From: Limonium bicolor
Taxonomy: Eukaryota > Streptophyta > Magnoliopsida > Caryophyllales > Plumbaginaceae
DNA length: 64,000 nucleotides
Assembly: GCA_023374045.1 (NCBI GenBank)
Contig: CM041778.1
Location: 361,806,831-361,870,830 of the forward strand
Direction of reading: 5' to 3'
Under the pieces are notes generated by a model. It ran no database searches. It worked only from the letters and a program-made list of their open reading frames with translations, and had not been told where the DNA came from. The first letter of the stretch is position 1. Each line of letters opens with the position of its first letter. Position numbers and translations under genes: made by a program. This document shows, piece by piece, positions 48,093-59,740 of the stretch.

Positions 48093-49274
48093 AAAAATAT
48101 CTTTATTGTTGAATAGAGCTTGACCAAATGCATTTCACCAGCTCTAAAATCGATATGTATAGCAATTCCAACAAGCACAACAAGATCACCCTACGACGTT
48201 CCTTCTAACCATAAAAGAAAGGAAAAGCACCACAAGAAGATTTGGATCTAACAACCTTCATAAAGAAGATAGTTCAAATTTTCCAAGGGATAGAAGGTTA
48301 TCTTAATTTGCACAAGAGTTATCACCACTTCATGACACAATGGATATTAAACCTCTATAACTTCTATAGTAATTAGCAAGAGATTTAAAGAAAAAAGTAA
48401 TGAATGAGCTATTTTCTCGTCCAACAAAATATGACAGAAATTACGCAAGAAAATTATCTTTGCTAATTGTTGGTTCTCTTATTTTGATGTGATAGCAAAT
48501 CAAAAATTCTACAACGACTCTATCAACAAACTTGAACACTTTTTACACATGACGACTCTAGTTGAAAACTTGCTACTCTATATGTATTGACTTTATATAG
48601 TAAACATGAAAATGCGCTGTAAAATGATTCTATCAGCATAATGTATTCGTTTGATGATAATGACACCAAAGTTAATGAACCAAATAACAGGCATCATTGA
48701 GTAATTAAGCTAACTCGAGCTAAAGAACTTTTGATTAAAAGACTATCTCCATATAGACATAGTCCATCAGTAAAGCGCCACAAAAAAATTGAAATTGTTT
48801 GCACCTTATAGAAGGAGGTTATCAAACATGTCCATATGTTCTGTTTAAAAAATTAAGCCACAAGTGTAGCAGTTAACCAAGCTTTAATGTTTAAATGAGT
48901 TCTTTTTTTAAACGAATGACTACTTTTATATTCATAGAGATGCATTACATACCTAAGAACACTAAGAGAATATTTAAACAAGGACAAACTAGAGAAAACC
49001 TTTGACATTATCATACTAAGGCTCCACAATCTGAGGTCAATATTCCCAAAACCATGGCTAAATATAAATATCCAAACCACTAACGACAATCTGGTCTTAT
49101 AAGACAGTTGCCTAGACAATGTGTGGGAAGAGCAATCTTTGACGTTGATTGCTTGAAGAAGCTGATCAACACAACACGAAGCAGAGGGCGTCTTGACCTG
49201 GAAAGTTTAGTCTAGATTTACTCCTGCATCAGTGTTACACAACTCATCACCGACACAGATCCATCGCTTCTGCT
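48093..49274. other. Unassigned, no gene supported
   Basis: AT-rich with many stops. A stretch about 48400-48490 reads like a fragment of a protein ('LFSRPTKYDRNYARKLS') on the plus strand, but I cannot place it. Confidence 0.3.
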
Positions 49275-49907
49275 TCACTTGCGAGGAGCAACATAAGTTC
49301 CTGGGGTAACTACCCTTATCTCCCCCAAGGACAAATTTGCTCCAGCTGGAACATCTGTAAAGCCCCCATAGAATCGACATGCAAAGCTCCTTAGGCTTTC
49401 AAACCGATGTCGTACTCCAAGATCAACAAACCGGAGCCGTACACCAGTAACATCCTTTCTGCTACCCCTCCATGGCATAGATGGCTTGGGAGGAGGTGGA
49501 GTAGGTGGGAAGGGCGATGGTGGTGGTAGAGTAGTTTGACCGCAAGGGTTGCCACAAGGACATCAACCACACTCACTCTGATTCATTGTAGGTAGCTTGT
49601 GAAGCTTCCAGGTGGATGTGGATGCGACGTGTGTGATGGAAATGATGAGAATGAAGAGAGATTGAATTAGACGGAGATGAGTGGATGAAATCATCACTAA
49701 AGAGGCTCCTAAATCGGCATGCAATTTGCAGATGAGATGAGATGGTGGATGGAGACTTGTCATAGAAGACGAATCAACTGGATCACTTGGTACTGAGGAA
49801 GAAAAAGTGGGGAGAGAATAAGGGATGAGCGGGAGATTATGAAGTTGTGTCACTGGTCTTCGTTGCTTCATATTGTTATTTGGAAATGAAGCAAACTGTT
49901 GTTGCAT
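49275..49907 (-). pseudogene. Possible small secreted proline-rich protein, frameshifted
   Basis: The frame starting at 49907 has a hydrophobic stretch ('LIQSLFILIISITHVAST') about residue 80, like a signal peptide preceded by extra residues, so the true start may be a later Met (MISSTHLRL). It ends 'NQSECG' at a stop (49563-49565). Another frame immediately resumes with 'CGNPCGQTTLPPPSPFPPTPPPPKP' and runs to 49275. The Cys-Pro-rich junction looks like one hydroxyproline-rich secreted protein split by a frameshift or a missed splice. I do not recognise the family. It is the only stretch resembling a host gene. Confidence 0.35.
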
Positions 49908-49932
49908 GTGGCCTACGGATGTTTGGGTGTGA

Positions 49933-49993
49933 AGGTAGGGCTTAGGACGGGCCTGTGGGTTGATGTGGAGGTAGGGCTTAGGACGGGCCTGTG
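49933..49993. repeat. Two-copy tandem repeat, period 36 bp
   Basis: A 25-bp core (aggtagggcttaggacgggc...) occurs at 49933 and 49969, perfectly repeated. Confidence 0.9.
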
Positions 49994-51651
49994 AATTTTG
50001 GATGTGGAATGGTTTGAACCTTGGGTTTCTGGACTTTGGGCCTCAATCGGTGTGTTGTTGCAATTGTTGGACCAACAATTGCCCCCAGTATTCTTTCTTA
50101 AGGCAATCTGAGTTAGAGTTCATGGCGATCGATCGGACGATCGATTGCCCCCAGTATTTTCTTTGGCTAAACGTGCGAACAAGTCTCGTCCTCACAGGTC
50201 AAGGCTTATGTTTTGATGTGGTGCTTCCTAACCTACACTCGACGTGTTTGGTGTTTGCACTCGTTTCTCACTTACGGTCACAACTTCTCAACCATTGAAT
50301 TTGACATTTGTTAGATTTACGTGTTCAACCTGTTACTTTCACTGATTGGATACACAACTACTAAGTCGGAAGTCTTTTAAGCTTATAACGTGGCTATGGG
50401 GTGTGATGAATGATAACAGGACAATGGAGGAATGTTTAGGATATGTGGAGCTATAAGGGTGACCAAATCTGCAACTTGCACCGTCTCTCGGACTTGTCTT
50501 CTTTGCCTTGAAGTCGTTTGGCTACTTCGTGATGACTTCGCTTGTGAACTTGGGGCTTGGAACTTTTGGATTGTTCCTTGCATCTTCTTTCTTTTTTCCG
50601 ATTTGGGTTTCTTGAGGCTTTTCAGGTTTGCCTTTCTTGAATCTCCTTTCCTTCGGGGTTCTTGTGTTTCCCGGCTTTGAACTTTGAAGCTGTTTTTGAT
50701 GTCAGCTCATTTGGATCCTGTGTCACTTTGGGACCATTTGCGGATCATTTGTTACGCTGGTAGCAAATTTGCTTCTCTGGACTTGTGAAGTTGCTGTTCG
50801 GAAGTCGGGCTCCTTGCTTCCTTTGGTCACCGGGTCGGTTATTCATCATTGGCTAGCTTGTTTGTGGAGCTTGTAATATTGTGAAAGAGGTCATATATGA
50901 AAACTCAGCGGGGGTGCCTAGGGTGTAATGTCAGGGTTCACAAGCTTTTTGGCTGTGTGGTGTGTACCTAGGTGCTTCGTCATCCCTGGTAGTTGTGTAT
51001 CTGTTCTTTGTTACTTTTCACAGGTTTAAACGTAAATTTACAAATTATCTCCTTCGGTCGGAGTCATGCCGTTTACCTCACCTTTGAATGTGACCTCTCT
51101 GGAGTCGTGTAAAAATGACACGCTCTTTCGCTCTTGGTTTTACCGCTCAAGGTACTCTCGCGAAGTGTACACTCAGAGACTTGTTTGCACATTTAAACAA
51201 AAGAAATAAACATTATCATTCCTTAACTCAGATTGCCCCCAGTATTGTTGCGGGGTTTACTTAACAAACCTTAAATGCCCAAGTTATTTGTGGAGGGTGA
51301 TTGCATGTGTGGTGGTGAACAATGGTGGTGAGTGGTGATGAGGTGATTGTTGAGTGATTTATTTTGCCTGTTTCGAGACCTCTTCTAGTTTAGACTTTGG
51401 TGAAGTGGTGGAGAGGTAAAGTGGTAGGACACATGGGTGAAATGACTTGTTTTTTACCTTGTTTCGACGGCAAAGATGCATACTAACTTGTGATAGTGGA
51501 AACGATTTTCTACATGCAAGAGTTTCTCAAATAACATGAAATGAAACATGCAACAAGTGTCAAAGCACAAAGTCACCAAAAGAAAACTCATGTCTGACGA
51601 TACAAACGAAAAAGGACATGAAGCACCTAGAGAAAATTCAAAGTCCTAAAA
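49994..51651. other. Unassigned spacer with repeated 'attgcccccagtat' words
   Basis: The word occurs at about 50085, 50143 and 51231. No gene is supported. It may be the untranslated part of the retroelement whose ORFs lie to its right. Confidence 0.35.
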
Positions 51652-52904
51652 CTAATGCCCTGGAGGAGGTGGACGTGGGAAGACTGAATACATGTGAGTC
51701 ATGAAAGTATCCATGCGACCCTCCATGCGCATCTGCCTACGCTCCATGCGACCCTGGGTGATGTGGAGAGACTGGATATCCCTCTGCAAGCTCTCAAGTG
51801 TGGCTGGCTGTGGTGGCGGAGCGGGTAAGGCGTAGTAGGAGGAAAGTGGTATAGGGTACTCTACCCATGTAGCTCGGTCCCTCACCCTGGTAGGTGTGTC
51901 CTCCTGACGGGTCCTCGTGGTGGGGACGTGCCTGCTGCCTCTGCCTGGGCCGGACTGGTCTCTGAGAGAAGACTCTGGCCTGCTGCGGGAAGGCCCAACC
52001 CTGATCGGCTGAGTAGCCAAGGGACCTCAGCATCTCCATGGTGTAGGTGGGATACAAAGGCTCCCAATCATCATTCCCCATCGGGACCCGTGCGCACTCG
52101 CACAGCCACTGAATGAAACTCGGGTAAACCAAAGCGTGGCGACCGGCCCGGGCTGCTATCATCAGGTGGTCTCTCATCAAGACAGACAGCGGGATCAAGC
52201 CCTCCTCTGAGTCGGGTGGATGCTGAATGTACCTCATGAGGAAGCAGTAGCGAGCGGAGACGTCGTTACGCGCTTTCGGTAGCACATTACGAGACAAGAC
52301 CTCCAATAACACCCTATCAAGAGCAGTAGGTAAAGCGGAGGGGAGGATCACCTGCTTCCTTGGCTGATCCCTCGTAGAAGAACGAACGCGCTCTGATAGA
52401 GTAGAGTGCTGCAGATAGAACTGGCGTGCCTCGCTCTCCAAGGCCGCCATCGCCTCTAGTCCCCTGTGCTCAGGGTCACTAGGATGCAAGCCGTAAAAAT
52501 GCACAAAGTCGTCTAAGCCCACAGTAATGTGCTGACCACGTACATAGGATACCACAGCCCCGGTATCGTCCTAGTCCAAGTTAGCATAGAACTCTATCAC
52601 TAACTCTAACATAGCTCTTCGGGCAGGCAAGCAACCCCACCCAGTGAAGGTGCTGAAACAGGTGGTCGAGGTCAAAAGTGGCGATCACGTCATCGCTGAA
52701 GAGACGCTCCTGCTGGATAGAAATATCCTGATTCTCATAAAACCAGCGCTCCTGCTGAGCTCCTCTGAAACGGGTATGGTCATAGGTAGGGGATGTCTCT
52801 CTGCGGCGCCTGCGACGTGGCTGAGAGCCTGATGCCCCAGCCCCGACTACCCCACGGGAACTCCTACGACCCTCCATGGTATGCCTGTGGATCCAACGAG
52901 ACAA
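51652..52904 (-). pseudogene. Transposase_32-like (putative plant transposon protein) ORF, broken
   Basis: The N-terminal part (52581-52904) is basic, then 'TRFRGAQQERWFYENQDI'. The frame shifts near 52610, passes 'LVIEFYANLD' and hits an in-frame TAG about 52572. It continues in 51794-52555 with 'VSYVRGQHITVGLDDFVHFYGL', 'LPSALPTALDRVLLEVLSRN' and 'LMRDHLMIAARAGRHALVYPSFI'. This is the pattern of the plant Transposase_32 domain, found in retroelement gag-like proteins. A last frame (51652-52020) is Pro/Arg-rich with a coiled tail ('LQRDIQSLHITQGRMERRQMRMEGRMD'). At least two shifts and one stop make it a pseudogene. The function of the family is not established. Confidence 0.6.
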
Positions 52905-53815
52905 AAGACATATAATTCTGCAGGAATTTTGACAGAGTTTCCCCTAAATTTTCACAAATCCCGTGCTTTCAAACGCACTCCACACCATATAATCAGTCCT
53001 AGGATCTACTACACATGCAAATTTTAAACATCCCACAAGCTAGAAGCACGAGGAACCACATTTCACACTAAAAACGCACTAAACTAAAACGGACGACTCC
53101 TGGCAGTTATAAGCAGTTTTAACCTTCCAAACGAACTTTTCACGTCTTAAAATGTCCTTTAAAGCTAGTTGGCCATTTCAAACATAAAAAATCAAACTTC
53201 GAAAATTTGACCCGAGAACCACCATTGACGTCTTCTTCCTAGCTCCAAATTTCGTTTTTCTCCGTTTCTTCACCAAAATGGACAAATGAGTAGTCAAAAT
53301 GTAGAGAAAACTTACCCAAATACAATGGTGGAAGAATATTTGGGATTGGAAGTTGGGAAAGTGCTGAAATCGGACAAAAACCACTCGCCCGGACTCGGTT
53401 CGGACGCAACTTCCAGCCTTCGTAAGTGCTCGAAATGGGAATATCTTGGTATGGAAATGCTCAGAATTGAAAGAGGGATGTTTTGTGAGCAAAATGGCGG
53501 TGGAATGGAGTGATTTGGTCAAGAAACGAGTGAGATATGGAGGAGAGAAGTTAGGGTTTTGGAAATGGGGGTTGCTGGAATGAAAATGGTGAATTTGGAC
53601 GAATTCCCGATTTGAATCGGCTGGGGGAAGACACTAAGTGGAACGGCGTCGTTTGGAGGTCAATCGGGCGCGTCTGAGTCAACGTCCGGGGCCACGGACG
53701 GCGCGTCCGGGGTCACGGACGCCCATTTTTTTCCGAAAATTGATCGATTAAATTAAAAGAGGACTAAACAAAACAAAATATTCTTTATTCATCTCGAAGT
53801 TAGAAGAAGTACAAA
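52905..53815. other. Spacer with GTCCG words, no gene supported
   Basis: It holds a tandem 18-bp near-palindrome (CGTCCGGGGCCACGGACG at 53683-53700 and its twin at 53704-53721) and a ccggac/gttcggac pair at about 53390-53410. Open frames at 53178-53522 are not convincing. Confidence 0.5.
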
Positions 53816-55011
53816 TTATAGAGTTCTAAGAAAACAGAAAATGCCTAGGATTAAGTGTCTAAAACGCAAGTTTCCTCTTGACAACTTCGGCTCGGCCAAC
53901 CCCTCCTTTCTTCGTTTGAATGCGTCCACCTCCTCCTTTCGACCGTATAGCCATTTCCGATAACTTGCTGAGAGCTCCAAGTCTTCAAGTGCTAGGGGCT
54001 TCACCACTTGAACTTCCCCTTCGAGTCGATCCATCATGATCGTATGAAGAGCCTCATGATCGTATGCTTTCCTTGGTGCTTCATATAACAAACCCTTGGG
54101 TCGGCTGGGCTCGCCCAATCTGACGGCTGGAACGCCACGGGTGGATGACATAAAAGCTCTCAAAACCGGGTAACGAGATCCCTCCATAGTAACCTCCACA
54201 CATTCGAACTCCTTCAATTTTCCAAGCTGAGACCGTCCATCGGACTTGATGTCCCTGCCGTATGGAGTTCAAAAGGGCCGGCCATCCATCAACCGGCTCC
54301 TCGGGGGCTCGCCTTCTAGGGAGATGCTGGATCGTGAACGTTTGGTTATACTCAGGAATCAGCTTGAGCCGCTCGAAAAGCCAGACTTGCAAAGATAAAT
54401 GCTCCTTCGAAGAAGTAAGGGGTATCCTTTGACTTAGGCCATGAATCCAGACTCTGAATAATCTGTGCGACTATCAATGGTCCCAAGGCGAAACCAGCTC
54501 GAACCTGTAGAAGCAAAGGGAAAACTTTCCGGTGTATAGCCATGTATGGGGTTCTGAAGAGGTAGATTGCCAGCAATGCGAGATCGAGAAAGTTCCTCTT
54601 GTGCTCCAGGGAGATCTCAGAGGTAATAAAGTCCGAAAGGGTTTCCACCGGCAATCCCTCGGGCCCGACCATTCCTAGCAACTGGGTCGGACTTAGCCCA
54701 AGCAAATGGGAATGAGCCTCGACCGGTGAGGGTGTCAAGTTCGGTACTACTGGGCTAGCTAGGGTATTGGCCCCTAGAAGCGCGTCAAATTCCTCAGGCA
54801 GTAAAGTTAGCTCGTTATCTCCAAACTTGAAAAGATGTTCAACCGGGTCCCAATGGTTAATAGCCGCTCTCAGGAAATCCTCGTGCAATCGTGTCTGGGA
54901 TAAATATGCTAGAGTGTGGAGGATAGACAACTTATTGACCTTCCTTGACCAGCTGAACACATCTTTCATAGTTCTGTCACAGGACTTGTTGAATTCGAAG
55001 CAGTGGGCCAT
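53816..55011 (-). pseudogene. DUF7745-like retroelement ORF, broken
   Basis: The frame 54352-55011 (219 aa) has the DUF7745-type pattern: 'RKVNKLSILHTLAYLSQ', 'HEDFLRAAINHWDPVEHLFKFG', 'ELTLLPEEFDALLG', then hydrophobic helices ('FLDLALLAIYLFRTPYMAIH') and 'ALGPLIVAQIIQSLD'. It continues after a shift in 54081-54392 ('LQVWLFERLKLIPEY', 'GFESFYVIHPWRSSRQIGRAQ') and after another in 53816-54217 ('SASYRKWLYGRKEEVDAFKRRKE'). This family is repeat-borne in plants and of unknown function. Two frameshifts are needed for a full reading. It lies just upstream, on the same strand, of the Transposase_32-like ORF, so both may come from one element. Confidence 0.6.
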
Positions 55012-55849
55012 GGATTTTTCCTGTTTTTATCGAGAAAAGAAAACACATACAAGGTATCAATCAGCACCCAACTTTGTTTATGGGCCACAAACAACCGGGA
55101 CTTCGAACTGGGTTGGGCCAACTGTGGGTGGTGAAATACCCCAAACCTTGGTATGTTGTGTAAATGTTAAACTATGGTATTTAAAGGCTAAAAAGTGCCT
55201 TAGAAACATAAATGAACCATTTAAACCATGGTAAAACACAATAAAACACTAAGACACGGTTTGAGCAAAAACATGCTCTAAGCTTGGAGTGAACTTGGCT
55301 AGGACCCAAAGAGCCTACCAAGACTTGGTAATATTTAATTATGACTTTATAAGGCTAATTAAGTCCTTAGGAAACTTTGGTAGACAATGAAACCAAACAA
55401 AACACAAATAAATACCTTAAGGTCAATATGGGCTAAAATGTGCTCTAAGTTTGGGATAAATGTGTATAGACCTAATGGTCATACCTATGCCTTATTTATA
55501 TGTTAATGAATATTAAATCAATTACTAAAGAAAATCAAGCTTGAAAACAAGTTAAAACGCAAAATGTGCTTTAAGGAGTCTTAAAGCACGTTTTTGAAAA
55601 ATTGTCTTGTAAATGAGTTTTGAATGGCTAAATGTCCATCATTACTCTTTAATTAACATGTGTACTATATAGTATCACATTTGGAAGTCTATATCAATGG
55701 GAAATCAAAAATTTCACTTCTATGTGCCTTGTTTTTGTGAATAATGATTTTTATAAGCTAGTTTGTAACATATGTTATCATAAGTAATTAAATTGACAAT
55801 AAGGACTAAAGTACCCTTCTAACTAAATGGGGGCCGGTTTTTCAAGGTG

Positions 55850-55858
55850 TGAGTCACC
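55850..55858. promoter_or_regulatory. TGAGTCACC site in LTR
   Basis: It lies 718 bp from the LTR start, just after 'gggggccggtttttc'. It is the same word pair as in the other LTRs. Confidence 0.5.
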
Positions 55859-57565
55859 AACTTGTAAAAGAAATCAAATAAGTAAAGTAAAGCTTAAAGT
55901 AAAGTACTATTTTTGCTTTATACATAAATATCTTAACAAAAGCAAACTTATATCCTCATTCTCTTCTTTCCTTTCATTTCCCACGGTAGCCATCTTCTTC
56001 CTCCTCTCTCCATCGGTTTCCAACAGAACCATATCATTCTTCATCTTCCTTCACTTGTAACTTATGACTCCATGCTCCGAATTTAATTCTGAGACTACCG
56101 TTCTCTTAGTTGGAGCAAGCTCTGCAACATTGTCTTTTCAAATCATCAAAACCACCATTTCGGTGCCAAGGAGAACTTCCATGGAAGGAGCTTGAGCTAA
56201 TATTTTTATGCCTTGTTGATCACCTTTGCTTCAAGGTAAGGAAAAACCAAAGAAAACTCCATTTCCTTCATTTTTTGGTGTTGACCGAAAATGCACCTTG
56301 TAATGGTGTCTTCTCTTGTCTTGTTTTAGCTTCATTTAAATCTTCCAAGGGCTAGGAGGAGTCCTCTCTTGATACTCATTCAAGCTCTCTTTCCATTCAA
56401 GGTAAAACAATTACCTTGATGTGTTAAAACAATATATGTAACTAGGGTTTACAATGAGATGAAGCTTAAAGCTTATATACTCATTTCAATGTTGGTATAT
56501 TGTTTAGTAGTTGACAAGGAATGAAATGCCTTACCGGTTTTATGAGGAAACAAGAAAGAAGTTTGTGAGGAAAAGAGGTAAATGTGCTATCTCAATGTGG
56601 TTTAATGCCTTAGGAGAAATGAGCTTATAATGCTTGCTAAAACTACCTAAAGAGCAAATGGTGAATGACTTAGTAAGGTGTTCTCAAGGAGACTAGTAAA
56701 GGAACATATGTCTTGGTGTGTGTAATTGCAGGTCAAAGGCTTATATATTATGGAAATTCAGTGTTTAAGGATTATGCAATTTAAGGGCCTAAGAGCCATG
56801 TTATTTAAGGGCCTAAGTGCCAAGCAAGTTTAATTATGCACTATATTGTGATGTAGTGTAAATTTGGTGAAGTTTTGTGAGTGATAGTGTTCTTGATGGA
56901 TTTGGGTGTTCTTGAGTGTTCAATGGTGAAAACTATGAGCTTTGGAATGATGATGTGCTAAGAGAACCTATGGCAAAATTTGTAAAATGTATAAGGAGTT
57001 TTAAGTGCTTGAATGAATTTGGGTGAACTAGGAATTGTTAGGAAAGGATACATGCTTTACTAAGGAAGAAAACATGCATTAAGGTGTTCTAAGGTGCTAT
57101 AAGGATTTAGGCATTGTCTTGGAAGTTCTAGAAATCCAATGAGTGTTTTTAGGATGTATTAAAGTCTTGGGGAGTTGTTTAAGGTTTAGGTAATGTTGTG
57201 AATAAGGAGAGAATGATGTTTAGGTAAGGTTTTGAGAAAGGAATTCGAGAAGGTGTGAAAAGAAGATTTGTTTTGTAAGAAACGATGCTTAAGAGATGAT
57301 GTTAAGATGAGGAGAAAGCATTTTGGGATAGTAGTTTCCATAGGTGAGAAACATCATTTAGAAACCTAATGAAAAATGTTATAAGTGTTAGTGAATTGAT
57401 AAGGAAAAAATGAGTAACAAGTGAAACATGGATTTAGGTGTGTTTAAGATGATATTTAGACATTAGAATATACCTAGGAACATTTGGTAAAGTTATACAA
57501 TTAATGGAGGTGGAGAACTAAGGTAACAACATTTGAAAAATGACATTTTAACAATTTGTAGGTTT

Positions 57566-57746
57566 GGTCCGGGACCTAGGTCATGGTTCATGTCCCGGAC
57601 CAGGGGTGAAAAACAGGTCGAGAGTCACCTAAGGATGTGGTCCGGGACTTAGGCCTTGTATAAGGTCCCGGACCACCCCATTTTAAAGGCCGAGAGTGGA
57701 GTTTGCTTCTGGTCCGGGTCTTAAGTTAGGGACCAAGTCCCGGACC
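57566..57746. repeat. GGTCCGGGAC/GTCCCGGACC inverted-repeat array in LTR
   Basis: Three units, about 65-75 bp apart, have 10-base arms around 10-20 base loops. It lies 2.4-2.6 kb from the LTR 5' end. Confidence 0.88.
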
Positions 57747-59712
57747 ACTATAAAAACATGGTTTTAGCTTATTAAATGATGTCTAATGATAGGGAAAGTT
57801 AGTAATGATATTATAAGGTTATATGGACATGTTAGGTGAGTTATAAGACAATTTAGTGGGTGAAAAGTTGAAGGAAAAATCGAAGAGTGAAACAAGTTAA
57901 AAATGTAAAGATGTTAACTAGTTAACGGGGGTTAATCATGGTCATTCAACGTTACACAAACATATTACCCCGATGTTAATGAAGGTAACTTTAATGTACC
58001 AGTTGTTCGAGAATTGTTCGAGGAACATAAGTGGACGTGGTAAAGTGGACTCCGGTGACAGGTATGGTTTTCTTGCAACCTGTGTCCTACGGATTACACC
58101 GGCTTGTATGCCAATGTGTTTTTCTGAGTGTTTGCCACCTTGTAAGATTAAAACATGTAATGAGTTTATAGTAATTCATTTATGTGGCGAATTTGGCCTC
58201 CGATACCATTTAACCTCAAATAAGTGTTAAACCTTAGCTAACTAGAACTAGGAACACGTGAGAGATCGGTATTCAGAGTTAACGGCCCAAACCTTGGGAA
58301 CGTTCTAACCTCGGCTATGTGTGAGTTAGTTGGATATTGTTGTTGTATGCAAGTGTGTGAACCTCCCTTGTGTGCTTAACTCGGTTATGATACCGTATGG
58401 TGTGTGGATGTGATAAGTTCCATAGTGGAACTCTAACTACTTATTTATAAGTAATATGTACTAACGGGGGTTGAGGAGTCCGGTTGTTCCGGCCACGCGT
58501 GTGATGGACGGGAGTCGATGTCATATCAGGTTCGGCTCTCTTGGTGTATGTATAGGTTGTATTCCAATTTGGTTTCTACCTTCCCTTAGCTTATCCAAAG
58601 CTAGTTACTGACTCACGTCGGGCCACAGGGGCATACGAATGTTATTTCGGTGTGCTTGGGATTACTATATCCGACACACCTTGGGTTTAAGTTAACCGTT
58701 CGATATAACTGGACGGTAACGAGGTTGGTAACGAGCTTAGCATGAGATTGGCAATAATCTCTAGGCTCACTATATATACTAACTATGGTGGAAGGTTCCT
58801 TGTGTGAACCGATCTTATGGTGCTTGTGTTGTTATTGTGCTAAGCAATTTCCCCTGCTATGCTATGATATGTATACGTTAGGTGTTTAAAATGAATGCGG
58901 TGTTGTCATGTGTACGCCGAAACAAGAAAGGTTTTGTTATGTTTTGTTATGTGAGGAATGAGATATGTTGTAGGATATGGAGTGTGTGGATCATGGAAAT
59001 GAATCCCAGTTGTGACAGGAGGCGTTTAAGGATAACCCGATTAATGGGTACGTGTCGTTCATTAAGGAAGTAGCTCCGTTTTTAGAGGAGAGCCACTCTA
59101 GGGTTAAAGGAATCATTGGATGATTTGTTAAGTGTGGATGTGTTGGATATATGTTGAGCCCTATTGTTGGGTGTATGCAAAGAGTTTGTGTATTTATGGT
59201 TGTGTGCATGATTTTAATATAATCAATTGCATGCTAAGACGACAATTAGTTGTGCGTGGCCCGGTAGCATGTGGGCTGCGGGATTACCATACCAGCAAAG
59301 GTGCTGAGCCCCTTGGGGGCCACCCTTTCTCTCCTTTTTCTATTTCAGGTACAAGGAGCTGGAAGCCGTTCGAGAGTAGGACGGGGTAGATGTTTATACA
59401 TGGGTAGCCATTTAAATGGCGTAAGCATTGTAGGAGTAGTAAGACCGAAATTGTTATCGGCACTAGTTTGTAAATACTCGGTACAGTGGGAATGTATGTA
59501 TATAATAAATGTTGGAAATGGAATAAGGGTTGTATGGTGTAGTTGCTCGGGAATCTAGTCCATCAGACCGATACAATGTACATGTATTAGCCTTGTTAGC
59601 CACGTGGGTGGTTAACGGCGTGTAACACCATTAAATTAAGTAATGTGATGAGTTGAGATTTCCGCTGCAGTTGATGTTAAGTGTACGGTGGTGGTTGGGG
59701 TGTTACAAAAAG

Positions 59713-59724
59713 TGGTATCAGAGC
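59713..59724 (+). promoter_or_regulatory. Primer binding site, initiator tRNA-Met
   Basis: TGGTATCAGAGC lies five bases after the LTR end, identical to the site of the Tekay-like copy A. Confidence 0.92.
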
Positions 59725-59740
59725 GAAGTATCGCTCTGAT
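59717..59740 (+). promoter_or_regulatory. Perfect stem-loop overlapping the PBS
   Basis: ATCAGAGCGA and TCGCTCTGAT form a 10-bp stem around AGTA, the same stem as at 20113-20136. Confidence 0.8.

Larger units (their letters stand above)
55132..59707 (+). repeat. 5' LTR of the right-hand LARD (4576 bp)
   Basis: TGAAATACCCC...GGGGTGTTACA. It contains TGAGTCACC at 55850, a pyrimidine-rich block about 55965-56060, 'accaccatttcggtgcca' (about 56149) shared with the Tekay-like LTRs, and the inverted-repeat array at 57566-57746. The last 200 bases match the Tekay-like LTR end closely, including 'cacgtgggtggttaacggcgt'. The flank before it is GGTGG; the other end is outside the window. Open frames in it are not coding. 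Confidence 0.9.
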
